A program made the translations under genes and the position numbers. A DNA stretch of 64,000 nt from Sediminicoccus sp. KRV36 (GTDB lineage: Bacteria > Pseudomonadota > Alphaproteobacteria > Acetobacterales > Acetobacteraceae): NCBI RefSeq assembly GCF_023243115.1, contig NZ_CP085081.1, positions 3,617,001-3,681,000 of the forward strand. Reading direction: 5' to 3'. Shown here piece by piece: positions 1 to 9,048 of this stretch (positions within the stretch are counted from its first letter, which is position 1; each line of letters opens with the position of its first letter). The notes below the pieces were generated by a model, which made no database searches, had not been told where the DNA came from, and saw only the letters and a list, made by a program, of their open reading frames with translations.

Positions 1-1348
1 CGCGCACCACAGGCCGGTCGGGCGTCAATTCCAGCACATCCGAGGCCGGGAGTTCCGCGGCCGTCGCGCGGTTGCGGCGCTCGGCGGCCAGGTGAGCGGC
101 GCCGCGCACCACGCCCTCGGGCGTGTTGAAGACCGGCAGCCCTGCTTCGGAGAGTGCCGCGCGCTCGCCCTGGGCGCTCGCCTCACCCGCCCAGCCGAGC
201 AGGATGGGCGCGCCACGATTGCCGCGCGCGGCGGTGGCAAAGGCCTCGATGGGGGCGGCGTCCTGCTCCGGCGCATGCAGGGCGATCACCACATCCACCT
301 CGGCGGCACCAGCCAGCAGCCGGGCGGCCTGGGCCAGCCCCGCCCCGGCCCGGCTGCCGAGCGAGAGCGGGTTGCGCACCTCCCACCCCTCGGGGATCAG
401 CGGGCCGAGTGCGGCCTGGGTTGCCGCGCTGAATTCCGCCAGGCGCAGCCCATGCCCCAGTGCGGCATCCGCCGCGAGCCGCGCCACACCCAGCCCATTG
501 GCCAGGATGGCAATCCGGTCCGCCTGGCCCGCCCCGCCGCGCGGCTTGGTGCGGGCCAGGGTTTCGGCCGCGGCCAGCCATTCCTCGAAGCCTTCGGCGC
601 GCAGCACGCCGGCGCGGCGCAGCACGGCGGCCATCACGCCATCGGCGATGCCGCTCGGGTCATCCATGCGGCCACCCGCGCGCAGCGCCAGCACCGGCCG
701 CGTCCGCGCCACCGCCCGCGCCGCCGAGACGAAGAAGCGCCTTTGCTTGATGCGGCGGATTTCCAGCATGACGCAGGCCGTCCCGGTATCACGCGCCAGC
801 CAGTCGAGCCCGGAAGCAAAGCCGAGCCCGTCATTGGAACCGATGCCGATGATGTGGCTGAAGCCCAGCCCCTCGGCCGCGGCCCAGTCGATCACGGCGC
901 GCGCAATGGCCGAGGATTGCGCCATGAGCGCCAGTTTCCCAGGCCGGATCGGCAGATGCGACAGCGTGGCGTTCAGGCCGATGCCGGGCAGGGCGAGGCC
1001 GAAGCTGCGCTCGCCCACCGCCTGCACGCCGGCTTGCGCGGCCATGGCGGCAAGGCCCGGAGCGGCGGTCGGCACGATGGCCACGAAGCAGCCCATGGCG
1101 GCAATCCGCGCGAGCTCCGTGGCCTGCGCCTCGGGCCGGACGCACAGGACGGCCAGGTCCGGCGTGCCCTCGGGCGTGGCGAAACCATCGCCCATCAATT
1201 GGCCGTGAAAGCCGCCCGCCGCCAGGTTGCGGGCCAGGACGGCCGATTCCGGCAATTCGGGGTCGGCGCGGAACCACACCGAGCGCGGCTGGAAGAAGGC
1301 CGTCTCGCGAAAGCCTTTGCCGGGCCGGCCGGTGAGCAGGAGGGACAT
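1..1348 (-). CDS. Pat-like acyl-CoA synthetase (NDP-forming) / protein acetyltransferase, 3' end off the window
   Basis: The first 449 residues of a larger protein lie here; the rest runs off the left edge. Order: degenerate CoA-binding Rossmann domain (about 15-125), then a succinyl-CoA-ligase-like domain (about 135-265, with GKLALMAQSSAIARAVIDWA and RRFFVSAARAVARTRPVLAL), then a second flavodoxin-like domain. These segments resemble recalled E. coli PatZ/YfiQ, a protein lysine acetyltransferase with a catalytically dead synthetase part and a GNAT domain. The SHTG phosphohistidine motif of active ADP-forming synthetases is missing: residues 224-234 read AGGRMDDPSGI. The usual GAS CoA-binding loop is also not recognisable. 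Whether ATP-grasp and GNAT domains follow cannot be seen. The start is ATG at 1348. The Bug gene at 1463 is divergent. Confidence 0.75.
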   Translation of the reverse strand, partial: MSLLLTGRPGKGFRETAFFQPRSVWFRADPELPESAVLARNLAAGGFHGQLMGDGFATPEGTPDLAVLCVRPEAQATELARIAAMGCFVAIVPTAAPGLAAMAAQAGVQAVGERSFGLALPGIGLNATLSHLPIRPGKLALMAQSSAIARAVIDWAAAEGLGFSHIIGIGSNDGLGFASGLDWLARDTGTACVMLEIRRIKQRRFFVSAARAVARTRPVLALRAGGRMDDPSGIADGVMAAVLRRAGVLRAEGFEEWLAAAETLARTKPRGGAGQADRIAILANGLGVARLAADAALGHGLRLAEFSAATQAALGPLIPEGWEVRNPLSLGSRAGAGLAQAARLLAGAAEVDVVIALHAPEQDAAPIEAFATAARGNRGAPILLGWAGEASAQGERAALSEAGLPVFNTPEGVVRGAAHLAAERRNRATAAELPASDVLELTPDRPVVR

Positions 1349-1462
1349 GGCAACAGCATATCAGGCGCGGCGGCCCGATGGGAGGTTTCCGCCTTTGCCC
1401 GTCCTGATCTAGGCTTTGGCACAGAGCGGCCCGAGCCGCCGAAAACACAGGGAAGAACGACC

Positions 1463-2401
1463 ATGCGAAGCCTCCTCGCCGCCTTTGCGCTGCTGGTGCT
1501 TGCCTTGCCCTCCCTCGCCTCGGCCCAGGCGCCCATCACCCTTGTGGTGAATTTCGTGGCGGGCGGCCCCTCGGACCTGATGGGGCGGCTGCTGGCGCCC
1601 GAGCTCTCGGCCGCCATGGGCACCCAGGTGCTGATCAAGAACAGCGCCGGCGCGGCCGGGGGCATCGGCGCGGCGGAAGTGGCCCGCGCCCGGCCGGATG
1701 GCGCCACGCTGCTGCTCTCGCCCATCGGCGCCATGGCGATCCAGCCGCATTTCCGCGCCGACCTTCCCTATCGCCCGGCCGATTTCGCGCCGATCTGCCA
1801 GGTGGCCGACACGCCCGTGGTGGTGATGTCCGCACCGGGCAGCCCGCTGCGCAGCCTGGCGGAAGTGGTCTCCCGCGCGCGTGAGGCGAATGGCGGCTTC
1901 AACTTCGCCTCCACCGGCCCGGGCTCGCTGCCGCATATCGCCACGGTCGCGCTGGCCCGGGCGGCAGGCGTGCCGATGACCCACATCCCCTATCGCGGCA
2001 ATGCCGAGGCGGTGACGGCGCTGCTGCGCGGCGATGTCAGTATCTTCGCCGATCAGCCGGGCACGCTGCGCGCCAACAACCTGCAGGCCATCGCCATCCT
2101 GGCCGAGCGCCGCACGGCGGAATTCCCGGACACGCCCACACTGCGAGAGCAAGGGTTGGACATGGTCTATTCCATCTGGTCCGGCATCTTCGCCCCCGCC
2201 GGCACGCCGCCCGAATTCCTGGCGCGCATGGAGGCCGCCTGCGAGCGCGCACTGCGCTCCCCTGCCGTGATCGAGGGCTTCCAGCGGCTGGCGACCCCCA
2301 TCGTCTTCCGCAACCAGCGCGATTTCGGCGCCTTCTGGCAGGGCGAGCTGGAGAAGTTCCGCGGCATCGTGCAGGCGGCGGGAATCCGGCCCGGCGACTG
2401 A
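1463..2401 (+). CDS. Bug-family tripartite tricarboxylate transporter substrate-binding protein
   Basis: A 312-residue periplasmic solute receptor. The signal peptide covers about residues 1-22 (LLAAFALLVLALPSLASAQA), followed by the Bug/TctC fold: ITLVVNFVAGGPSD near the N-terminus, GAAGGIGAAEVARARPDG around 65-80, and HIPYRGNAEAVTALLRGDV around 174-192. Receptors of this family deliver organic acids or other small polar solutes to a TctAB-type permease. No permease gene is nearby, so the partner must be elsewhere. The ATG at 1463 is chosen because it begins the signal peptide; the frame stays open far upstream, which is only GC-driven openness. It is a close paralogue of the gene at 3723, and the two flank a ureohydrolase. 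Confidence 0.88.
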   Translation: MRSLLAAFALLVLALPSLASAQAPITLVVNFVAGGPSDLMGRLLAPELSAAMGTQVLIKNSAGAAGGIGAAEVARARPDGATLLLSPIGAMAIQPHFRADLPYRPADFAPICQVADTPVVVMSAPGSPLRSLAEVVSRAREANGGFNFASTGPGSLPHIATVALARAAGVPMTHIPYRGNAEAVTALLRGDVSIFADQPGTLRANNLQAIAILAERRTAEFPDTPTLREQGLDMVYSIWSGIFAPAGTPPEFLARMEAACERALRSPAVIEGFQRLATPIVFRNQRDFGAFWQGELEKFRGIVQAAGIRPGD

Positions 2402-2653
2402 AGATGCGGCGAAGCATCGACGCCATCCCGCCGCAGCGGCGGGAAGCCAGATCCCGGCTTCGCGGGATCCAGCAGCCGCGTGCATGAAGCTGTCGCGCCA
2501 GCGATGGCAGCCAACAACCCATCGCGCCTGCCGGAGGCGCCACGCAGGGGAGAGACGGGGGGCAATGCCTGCGGAATTGGCCGAACCCAACCCCCTCCTG
2601 CCCTCACGCCACCACAGCGGCTAAGCTGCGCCGACGCAGCAAAGGACTCCCGC
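2402..2653. other. Gene-free stretch with two strong hairpins
   Basis: No convincing gene lies between the Bug receptor and the ureohydrolase. Two inverted repeats are visible. One spans 2426-2444, with arms TCCCGCCG/CGGCGGGA and a 3-nt loop. The other is near 2451-2470, with arms GATCCCG/CGGGATC. Neither is followed by a T-run, so they may be transcript-end or decay-protecting structures rather than classical intrinsic terminators. Confidence 0.4.
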
Positions 2654-3625
2654 ATGACCGAATGGCCCCGCCCGGTGGATGGCACTGTCACTCCCCGCTT
2701 CGCCGGCCCCGCCACCTTCATGCGCCTGCCGGTGATGGCGGATGCAAGTGGCCTCGACATCGCGATCTTCGGCATTCCCTTCGATGGCGGCACCACCAAC
2801 CGGCCCGGCACACGCCACGGCCCGCGCCAGCTGCGCGAGGCCTCAGGCCTCATGCGCCGCGTGCATCCGATCAGCCTGACCGAGCCCTATACGCTCTGCC
2901 GCGTGGCCGATCTCGGCGATCTGCAGACCAACCCGACAGACCTGATGCAGACGCTGGACCTGGTGACGGCGCAGGTGGCCGCCATCCGCAAGGCGGGGGC
3001 CTGGACGCTGGCGGCGGGTGGGGATCACCTTCTCTCGCTGCCGCTGCTGCGGGGCATCATCCAGGCCGAGCCTGGCCTCGCGCCCCTCGGCATGGTGCAT
3101 TTCGATGCCCATTCCGACACGAATGACAGCTATTTCGGCGGCACCCGCTACACCCATGGCACACCCTTCCGCCGCGCCATCGAGGAGGGGCTGCTGGACC
3201 CGAAGCGCATCGTGCAGATCGGCATTCGCGGCTCGCTCTACGCCGCTGATGACATGGACTGGGCGCGTGAGGTGGGCATCCGCATCATGACCATCGAGGA
3301 ATGCGAGCGGATGGGCCCCGATGCCGTGGCGGCGGAAGCGGTCCATCTGGCCGGCGGCGGCCCCACCTACCTCACCTTCGACATTGACAGCATTGACCCC
3401 GCCTTCGCACCCGGCACCGGCACGCCCGAGGTGGGCGGCTTCACCCCGCGCGAGGCGATGCGCATCCTGCGCGGGCTGCAAGGCCTCGATCTGGTCGGCG
3501 CCGATCTGGTGGAAGTCTCGCCGCCCTATGACCCGAGCGGCGGCACCGCCATGGTGGGAGCGACCATGATGTTCGAGATCTTGTGCCTCATGGCCGAATC
3601 GCGGGCACGTCTGCGCCCTGGCTGA
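2654..3625 (+). CDS. speB: Ureohydrolase (agmatinase / guanidinobutyrase-type)
   Basis: A 323-residue arginase-fold enzyme that hydrolyses a guanidino compound to urea and an amine, using two Mn ions. The metal ligands are all visible: H125 in GGDH, D151/H153/D155 in HFDAHSD, and D243/D245 in FDIDSIDP. The segment FGGTRYTHGTPFRRA and the GTGTPEVGG loop resemble guanidinobutyrase and guanidinopropionase as much as true agmatinase, so the substrate is open. The start is ATG at 2654; an in-frame upstream extension has no family similarity. It sits between two paralogous Bug receptors, which suggests uptake followed by cleavage of a guanidino compound. That link is inference. Confidence 0.87.
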   Translation: MTEWPRPVDGTVTPRFAGPATFMRLPVMADASGLDIAIFGIPFDGGTTNRPGTRHGPRQLREASGLMRRVHPISLTEPYTLCRVADLGDLQTNPTDLMQTLDLVTAQVAAIRKAGAWTLAAGGDHLLSLPLLRGIIQAEPGLAPLGMVHFDAHSDTNDSYFGGTRYTHGTPFRRAIEEGLLDPKRIVQIGIRGSLYAADDMDWAREVGIRIMTIEECERMGPDAVAAEAVHLAGGGPTYLTFDIDSIDPAFAPGTGTPEVGGFTPREAMRILRGLQGLDLVGADLVEVSPPYDPSGGTAMVGATMMFEILCLMAESRARLRPG

Positions 3626-3722
3626 GGCAATTGGCGCCTGGCGGCCGTGATTCACCCCAGGGCGGGCCTTCTGGCGGTGCGGCACGCGGGGGATGCTGGG
3701 CGCTCAAATCCGGGGGACCCCC

Positions 3723-4655
3723 ATGCGCCGCACCCTTCTGCTCCTCGCCGCCCTCACCTGGCCACTCGCCGCCCAGGCGCAGGCGCCCATCACCATCGTG
3801 GTGAATTTCGGCGCGGGCGGCTCGGCTGATCGGATGGCGCGGCTGATGGCGCCCGAAATGAGCGAATTGCTGGGCGCCCAGGTCATCGTGAAGAACACCA
3901 CGGGGGCCGCTGGCGCCATCGGCGCTGCGGAAGTGGCCCGCGCCCGGCCGGATGGGCAGACGCTGCTGCTCTCCACCACCGGGCCGATGGGCATCCAGCC
4001 GCATTTCCGCAGTGACCTGCCTTATCGCGTGGCGGATTTCGCGCCGCTCTGCCAGCTGGGCGACGCGCCAGTGATGATGATGTCGGCCCCCAACAGCCCG
4101 ATCCGCAATGTGCCCGCGCTGGTGGCCCAGGCGCAGGCGGCGCGCGGCGGCTTCACCTATGGCTCGGCGGGCCAGGGTTCGATCCCGCATATCGTCATGG
4201 TGGCCCTGGCCCGGCAGGCGAATGTCGAGATGATCCATGTGCCCTTCCGCGGCAGTGCGGAGGCGATCATCGCGCTGCTGCGCGGCGATGTGAGCGTCTA
4301 TGCCGACCTGCCTGGCCCCTTGCGCGTCAACAACCTGCAGGCCGTGGGGGTGATGGCCGAGGCCCGCACCGCCGAATTCCCCGAGGTGCCCACCCTGCGC
4401 GAGCAGGGCTTCGACATGGTCTATTCCATCTGGGCCGGGCTGTTTGCGCCGGCCGGCACGCCGGCCGCCACGCTGGATCGGCTGCAATCCGCCTGCGAGC
4501 GCGGCTTGCAGCGCCCGGCCGTGGTGGAAGGGTTCCAGCGCATCGCCACCCCCATCGTGTTCCGTGGGCAGAGCGCCTTTGCCGCCTATTGGCAGGCGGA
4601 GCTGGAGAAATTCCGCGCGATCGTCCAGGCCTCGGGCATCCGGCCGGGCGATTGA
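3723..4655 (+). CDS. Bug-family substrate-binding protein (paralogue of the gene at 1463)
   Basis: A 310-residue periplasmic receptor with a signal peptide (MRRTLLLLAALTWPLAAQAQ) and the Bug fold: ITIVVNFGAGGSAD, GAAGAIGAAEVARARPDG, HVPFRGSAEAIIALLRGDV and a C-terminal RAIVQASGIRPGD. By eye about two residues in three match the receptor at 1463, including the shared ending GIRPGD, so this is a local duplication. The first ATG in the frame (3693) would put ten extra residues before the signal peptide, so ATG 3723 is preferred. No TctA/TctB permease genes are nearby. The ligand is unknown; the ureohydrolase between the copies suggests a guanidino or amine compound, which is inference. Confidence 0.87.
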   Translation: MRRTLLLLAALTWPLAAQAQAPITIVVNFGAGGSADRMARLMAPEMSELLGAQVIVKNTTGAAGAIGAAEVARARPDGQTLLLSTTGPMGIQPHFRSDLPYRVADFAPLCQLGDAPVMMMSAPNSPIRNVPALVAQAQAARGGFTYGSAGQGSIPHIVMVALARQANVEMIHVPFRGSAEAIIALLRGDVSVYADLPGPLRVNNLQAVGVMAEARTAEFPEVPTLREQGFDMVYSIWAGLFAPAGTPAATLDRLQSACERGLQRPAVVEGFQRIATPIVFRGQSAFAAYWQAELEKFRAIVQASGIRPGD

Positions 4656-4759
4656 CGCGGCGGACGTAGGAACGTCCGGCCAGCCTGGCCTCCGGAGGGC
4701 ACGTTGGAGGGCCCGCCAGAGGGATTGAAAAACCCGCGCCGAAGCCCGAAACTCCAGCC

Positions 4760-5515
4760 TTGCAAACCCGATCCCGCCGCCCGCAATTTTTCTACACCAC
4801 CACGCCCCTGCCCTGCCCCTATCTGCCGGGCCGGACGGAGCGGAAGATCGTGACCGAATTGAGCGGCCCGGATTCCGAGCTGCTGCATGACCGCCTCTCC
4901 CGCGCCGGGTTCCGGCGCAGCCACAACATCGCCTATTCGCCGGTCTGCCCGGGTTGCCGCGCCTGCATCCCGATCCGCGTCCGCGCCGCCGATTTCGTGC
5001 CCAACCGCACGCAGCGCAAGATCGCCGCCCGCAACGCGGATCTTGATGTGCGCGCCGTACCCGCACGCGCCACGGCCGAGCAGTTCGCGCTGTTCCAGCA
5101 TTATCAGCAAACGCGCCACCCGGGCGGCGACATGGCGGCGATGGGGTTCTACGACTACCGCGCCATGGTGGAGGACACGCCCATCACCACGGGGCTGGTC
5201 GAATTCCGGGACAGCACGGGCCGCCTGCTTGGCGCCTGCCTGACCGACTGGCTCTCGGATGGTCTCTCCGCCGTCTACAGCTTCTTCGCCCCCGAGGAGG
5301 ATCGCCGCAGCCTCGGCGCCTTCGCCGTGATGTGGCTGCTGGCCGAGGCGGTGCGCGGCGGGCAGCCCTATGTCTATCTGGGCTATTGGGTCGCGGAGAG
5401 CCGGAAAATGGCCTACAAGGCCGGCTACCGGCCGGCCGAGGTGCTGATCCAGGGGCAATGGATGAAGCTTGGCGAGGATGTTCCCGTCACGGGCGAGCGG
5501 GTGAACGCCGAATAG
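4760..5515 (+). CDS. bpt: Aspartate/glutamate leucyltransferase (Bpt), ATE1-like
   Basis: A 251-residue N-end-rule enzyme that transfers leucine from Leu-tRNA to proteins with N-terminal Asp or Glu, marking them for ClpAP. The family N-terminus is clear: QFFYTTTPLPCPYLPGRTERK, then AYSPVCPGCRACIPIRV with the conserved cysteine cluster, and near the end YVYLGYWVAESRKMAYKAGYRP. The length is normal. The start is TTG at 4760; no ATG or GTG lies in frame between the previous stop and the conserved segment, and no strong ribosome-binding site is visible. It follows the second Bug gene by about 100 nt. A hairpin at 5523 probably ends the transcript. Confidence 0.9.
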   Translation: MQTRSRRPQFFYTTTPLPCPYLPGRTERKIVTELSGPDSELLHDRLSRAGFRRSHNIAYSPVCPGCRACIPIRVRAADFVPNRTQRKIAARNADLDVRAVPARATAEQFALFQHYQQTRHPGGDMAAMGFYDYRAMVEDTPITTGLVEFRDSTGRLLGACLTDWLSDGLSAVYSFFAPEEDRRSLGAFAVMWLLAEAVRGGQPYVYLGYWVAESRKMAYKAGYRPAEVLIQGQWMKLGEDVPVTGERVNAE

Positions 5516-5522
5516 AGCCACC

Positions 5523-5540
5523 TGCCTTCAGGCGAAGGCA
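5523..5540. terminator. Hairpin between convergent bpt and a small secreted-protein gene
   Basis: A perfect 7-bp stem TGCCTTC/GAAGGCA with a 4-nt loop sits in the 46-nt gap between two convergent genes. No T-run follows on either side. The position suggests a shared transcript end. Confidence 0.4.
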
Positions 5541-5561
5541 TCCGGCCCCAGCGCGCGATGC

Positions 5562-5951
5562 TCAGTTCCGGAACCGCGTCGAGGTCCGGCGCATCTCATA
5601 GAGGATCTGGCAGCGCCCCCGCCCGGGATGGCTGCCGGTGAAGCGGCGCGCATTATTGGCGCCTTCAAAGATCTGCCCGGTCCCGGCGCCGAACAGGCCG
5701 AAACTCGGCAGCGTCACCGCGCCATTCGGCCCCACCGTGGCCTCCAGCGGCGGATCGCCCGGCAGCCCCGCGATCTCGAAGCGATTGCCCCGCAGTTGCC
5801 CCGTCACCCGGGTCTGACCGGAGCGCCCGGTGGCCTGGCAATCCTGCAGCCGCGTTCCCTCATAGATGCCGTCATGCGGGCTGGTGCGCTGCGCCGAGGC
5901 CGGAGTGGCAAAGGTGGCCATCAGCAGGGCAGCCAGGAAAACACGGTGCAT
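5562..5951 (-). CDS. Small secreted protein of unknown function
   Basis: A 129-residue protein with a clear signal peptide (MHRVFLAALLMATFATPASAQ). The mature part is about 108 residues, Gly/Arg-rich, with two cysteines (LQDCQAT and GRCQILYE) that could form a disulphide. It looks like a small beta-rich periplasmic protein. I do not recognise the family. It lies 3 nt downstream of the parC stop on the same strand, so it may be read through from the parC transcript. The coding call rests on the signal peptide and frame use; the function is unknown. Confidence 0.65.
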   Translation of the reverse strand: MHRVFLAALLMATFATPASAQRTSPHDGIYEGTRLQDCQATGRSGQTRVTGQLRGNRFEIAGLPGDPPLEATVGPNGAVTLPSFGLFGAGTGQIFEGANNARRFTGSHPGRGRCQILYEMRRTSTRFRN

Positions 5952-5954
5952 GAT

Positions 5955-8183
5955 TCAACTTCCGAAGCGGTTGCTGCGCGGGAACCCGTTGGGCGGCGCC
6001 TTCCCGGCGCCGGCCCGGTTGCCACGCCAGGTGGTCAGATCGGTCTCCACCCGCACCCGGTCTCCCAGGCGCCAGCTCAACCCTTCCGCCCGCGTAAATA
6101 CCTTGGCATCCGCCAGGCCGCCATCCTTGTAGGATTGCAACTGCACCCCGCGGCCGCGCGTCATGACCGGCAATTGCTCGATGGGGAAAACGAGCAGCTT
6201 GCGGTTATCCCCCACGACAGCGACGTGATCGCCCTCGGCCACCACACAGAGGGCGGCGCGCGTCGCGCCCTCCAGCACCAGGACCTGCTTGCCGGTGCGC
6301 TTTTCCGCGATCAGCTCGCCGGCTTCCACCAGGAAGCCCTTGCCATCGGCCGCGGCCACCAGGAAGCGGGAATTCTCGGCCGGCAGGAACATGGCCAGCA
6401 CGCCATCCTCATTGGGCAGGTCGAGCATGAGGCGCAGCGGCTGGCCATCACCCCGGCCGCGCGGCAGGGTCTCGGCGCGCAGGGTGTAGGCCTTGCCGTT
6501 GCTGGTGAAGATGACGAGGCGATCGGTGCTTTGCGCATGCAGGCGGAAGGCGAGCGCATCGCCCTCCTTGAAGCGCAGCTCCGCATCCTCGGCCAGGTGG
6601 CCCTTCAGGGCGCGGATCCAGCCCTTTTCCGACAGCACCACAGTGAGGGGCTCGCGCTCGATGAAGGCGCTTTCATCCACCACCACGGCCGGCATGCCGG
6701 AGCCGATGGCGGTGCGCCGCGCACCCAGCTTGCCCTCGCCGAACTTCTTGCGCGTCTCCTCGATCTCGGCGGCGATGGCGGCCCAGCGCTTGCCCTCGGA
6801 CGCGAGCAGCGCCTGCAGGCCCTTCTGCTCCTTCACGAGCTTCGCGTGCTCGCGCTTGATCTCCATTTCCTCCAGGCGGCGCAAGGCGCGCAGCCGCATG
6901 TTGAGGATGGCTTCCGCCTGCACTTCCGTGAGGCCGAAGGCGGCCATCAGCTTGGGGCGCGGCTCATCCTCGGTGCGGATGATGCGGATCACCTCGTCCA
7001 GGTTGAGATAGGCAATGAGGTAGCCATCCAGTACTTCCAGCCGGCGCGCGATGGCGGCCAGGCGGTGGTTGGTCCGGCGCAGCAACACCTCATGCCGGTG
7101 GTCCAGCCAGGCGCGCAGCGCCTCGCGCAGGGACATGACGCGTGGGGTGCGGTGCGCATCCAGCACATTCATGTTCAGGCTGAAGCGGCTTTCCAGCTGG
7201 GTCGCGCGGAACAGCGTCTCCATCAGCACGGCGGGCTCCACCGTGCGGTTGCGCGGCTCCAGCACCAGGCGGACATCTTCCGTGCTTTCGTCCCGCACAT
7301 CGGCCAGGAGCGGGAGTTTCTTCTCCTCCAGCAGCAGCGCGATCTGTTCGATCAGCTTGGATTTCTGCACCTGGTAGGGGATTTCCGTAATCAGGATGGT
7401 CCAGGCGCCGCCCTTGCCCTTCTCGACCTCCCATTTCGCGCGCAGCCGGAAGCCGCCACGGCCGGTCGCATAGGCTTCGGCGATGCTTTCGGCGGGTTCC
7501 ACCAGCACGCCACCGGTCGGGAAATCGGGGCCGGGCACATGGGTCAGCAGCTCGGCGTGGCTGATCTCGGGGTTGGCGATCAAGGCCAGTGCGGCGCCAC
7601 ACAACTCGCCCGCATTATGCGGCGGGATGCTGGTGGCCATGCCCACCGCGATGCCGGTCGCGCCATTGGCCAGCAGGTTCGGGAAGGCGGCGGGCAGGAC
7701 GATGGGCTCGCGATCCTCGCCATCATAGGTGGCGCGGAAATCCACCGTGTCCTCGTCAATGCCCTGAAGCAGGGCCTGCGCCACCTCGGTCAGCCGCGCC
7801 TCGGTGTAGCGCATGGCGGCGGCGTTATCGCCGTCGATATTGCCGAAATTCCCCTGGCCTTCGACGAGCGTGTAGCGGGCCGCGAATTCCTGCGCCTGGC
7901 GCACCAGCGCGTCATAGATCGAAGCATCGCCATGCGGGTGATACTTGCCCATCACATCGCCCACGATGCGCGCGCATTTCTTGAAGCCTGAATCGGGGTC
8001 CAGCTTCAGCTGGTGCATGGCCCAGAGCAGGCGGCGATGCACGGGCTTCAGGCCATCGCGTACATCCGGCAGGCTGCGCGCCATGATGGTGGACATGGCA
8101 TAGGCCAAATACCGCTCGCTCAGCGCCTCGCCCAGCCGCGTGTCGCGGATCTCGCCGCCTTCCTTCACCAGATCATCCGCCAT
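5955..8183 (-). CDS. parC: DNA topoisomerase IV subunit A
   Basis: A 742-residue type IIA topoisomerase subunit that, with ParE, decatenates daughter chromosomes. Conserved points: [28 protein letters not shown] at the N-terminus, GKYHPHGD (79-86), catalytic tyrosine Y126 in RYTEARL, and a C-terminal beta-pinwheel with ParC-type degenerate repeats. The GyrA box is absent, so ParC rather than GyrA. In the quinolone-resistance region, residue 87, equivalent to E. coli Ser80, is Ala, and the Glu84 equivalent is Asp91. The ATG overlaps the end of recO by 11 nt, placing it last in the rpoZ-parC run. parE is not in the window. Confidence 0.93.
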   Translation of the reverse strand: MADDLVKEGGEIRDTRLGEALSERYLAYAMSTIMARSLPDVRDGLKPVHRRLLWAMHQLKLDPDSGFKKCARIVGDVMGKYHPHGDASIYDALVRQAQEFAARYTLVEGQGNFGNIDGDNAAAMRYTEARLTEVAQALLQGIDEDTVDFRATYDGEDREPIVLPAAFPNLLANGATGIAVGMATSIPPHNAGELCGAALALIANPEISHAELLTHVPGPDFPTGGVLVEPAESIAEAYATGRGGFRLRAKWEVEKGKGGAWTILITEIPYQVQKSKLIEQIALLLEEKKLPLLADVRDESTEDVRLVLEPRNRTVEPAVLMETLFRATQLESRFSLNMNVLDAHRTPRVMSLREALRAWLDHRHEVLLRRTNHRLAAIARRLEVLDGYLIAYLNLDEVIRIIRTEDEPRPKLMAAFGLTEVQAEAILNMRLRALRRLEEMEIKREHAKLVKEQKGLQALLASEGKRWAAIAAEIEETRKKFGEGKLGARRTAIGSGMPAVVVDESAFIEREPLTVVLSEKGWIRALKGHLAEDAELRFKEGDALAFRLHAQSTDRLVIFTSNGKAYTLRAETLPRGRGDGQPLRLMLDLPNEDGVLAMFLPAENSRFLVAAADGKGFLVEAGELIAEKRTGKQVLVLEGATRAALCVVAEGDHVAVVGDNRKLLVFPIEQLPVMTRGRGVQLQSYKDGGLADAKVFTRAEGLSWRLGDRVRVETDLTTWRGNRAGAGKAPPNGFPRSNRFGS

Positions 8184-8898
8184 GCGCAGTCGGTCCCGTC
8201 ATCAAGGTCAAGCGGTCCTGCAGCCTCTCCCGCGCCGCGGGCAGCGGGCGGTGCTGATGGCCGAAGGCATCCCGGGTGAGGAAGAAGCCTGTCACGCGGA
8301 GTCCCGCAAGCCATTCCTGCACATCGGAGGGCTGCGCCGCATCGCGCAGGAAGGCGGGCAGCGGCAAGAGCCGATCGGCATAGGCTGCCCCCGCCTCGGC
8401 ACTCACCGCCCGGCCGGATTTGGGGGAGACGAAGACGAGGTTTTCGGTGGCGCCGGTGGCGGCGCAGGTAGCGAGGTCCAGGCCATAGCCGAGTTCGGCC
8501 AGCAGCGTCGCTTCCCAATGGACCAGCAGGGGCAGGGCATGCTCCGGGCCGCGCGCCAGCGCCGCGATCACGCCGACCAGGCCGTGAAAGCTGCCCGGAT
8601 GGGCCACGCGCTCCGGCAGGGCGCCATCCGCCACCGCACAGGCCGAGGTGAGGACCGAGAGCGAAAGCGCGTCATCCAGCGCGAGGGAGGCCGCCGCATG
8701 CACCATTTCCCCCGAAAGGCTGCCCAGCTGCTCGGCCAGGCGGGCGACCCAGCGCGCCTCGATCAGATTGCCCGGCTGCCAGAGTGCCGCCTGCCCGCGC
8801 GAGGCGCCGCCCTTGGCGAGGCCCGCATGCCGGCCCATCGCCTCGGTCAGCAGCGTGACCACTGCGCCGCCTTCGCCATGCGGGCGGGTGGCCAGCAC
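8173..8898 (-). CDS. recO: DNA repair protein RecO
   Basis: RecO works with RecF/RecR to load RecA on SSB-coated gaps. This 241-residue frame has the RecO order: an OB-fold start ([26 protein letters not shown]), a helical middle, and a C-terminal domain ([20 protein letters not shown]). The usual zinc-ribbon cysteines are largely absent. The only standard start is GTG at 8898, but family similarity continues upstream in frame as [10 protein letters not shown], so the true N-terminus is probably about 10 residues longer. The only candidate there is a rare codon, for example ATT at 8928, with an AGGG about 8 nt upstream of it. It lies between era and parC and overlaps parC. Confidence 0.85.
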   Translation of the reverse strand: MLATRPHGEGGAVVTLLTEAMGRHAGLAKGGASRGQAALWQPGNLIEARWVARLAEQLGSLSGEMVHAAASLALDDALSLSVLTSACAVADGALPERVAHPGSFHGLVGVIAALARGPEHALPLLVHWEATLLAELGYGLDLATCAATGATENLVFVSPKSGRAVSAEAGAAYADRLLPLPAFLRDAAQPSDVQEWLAGLRVTGFFLTRDAFGHQHRPLPAARERLQDRLTLMTGPTAHGG

Positions 8899-9048
8899 GA
8901 CGGCAGGGGCATTCCATTCGAGGGAAATTTTCTGCGCCCTCAGGGGCGGCGCAGCGCGAACGTGCCGGGGGCACGATGCGCGGCTTCGGCCAGCTTCACG
9001 GGTGGCCGCAGGCTCGGCGGCCTTGCCAGCCTTGGCTGAATGCGCCGG

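Noticed and set aside
92-1462. Upstream extension of the first Bug receptor frame
   Set aside because: The extension is antisense to the Pat-like gene, and the receptor's signal peptide begins exactly at 1463.
5628-7991. A 787-codon plus-strand frame
   Set aside because: It is antisense to parC, which has an intact active site.
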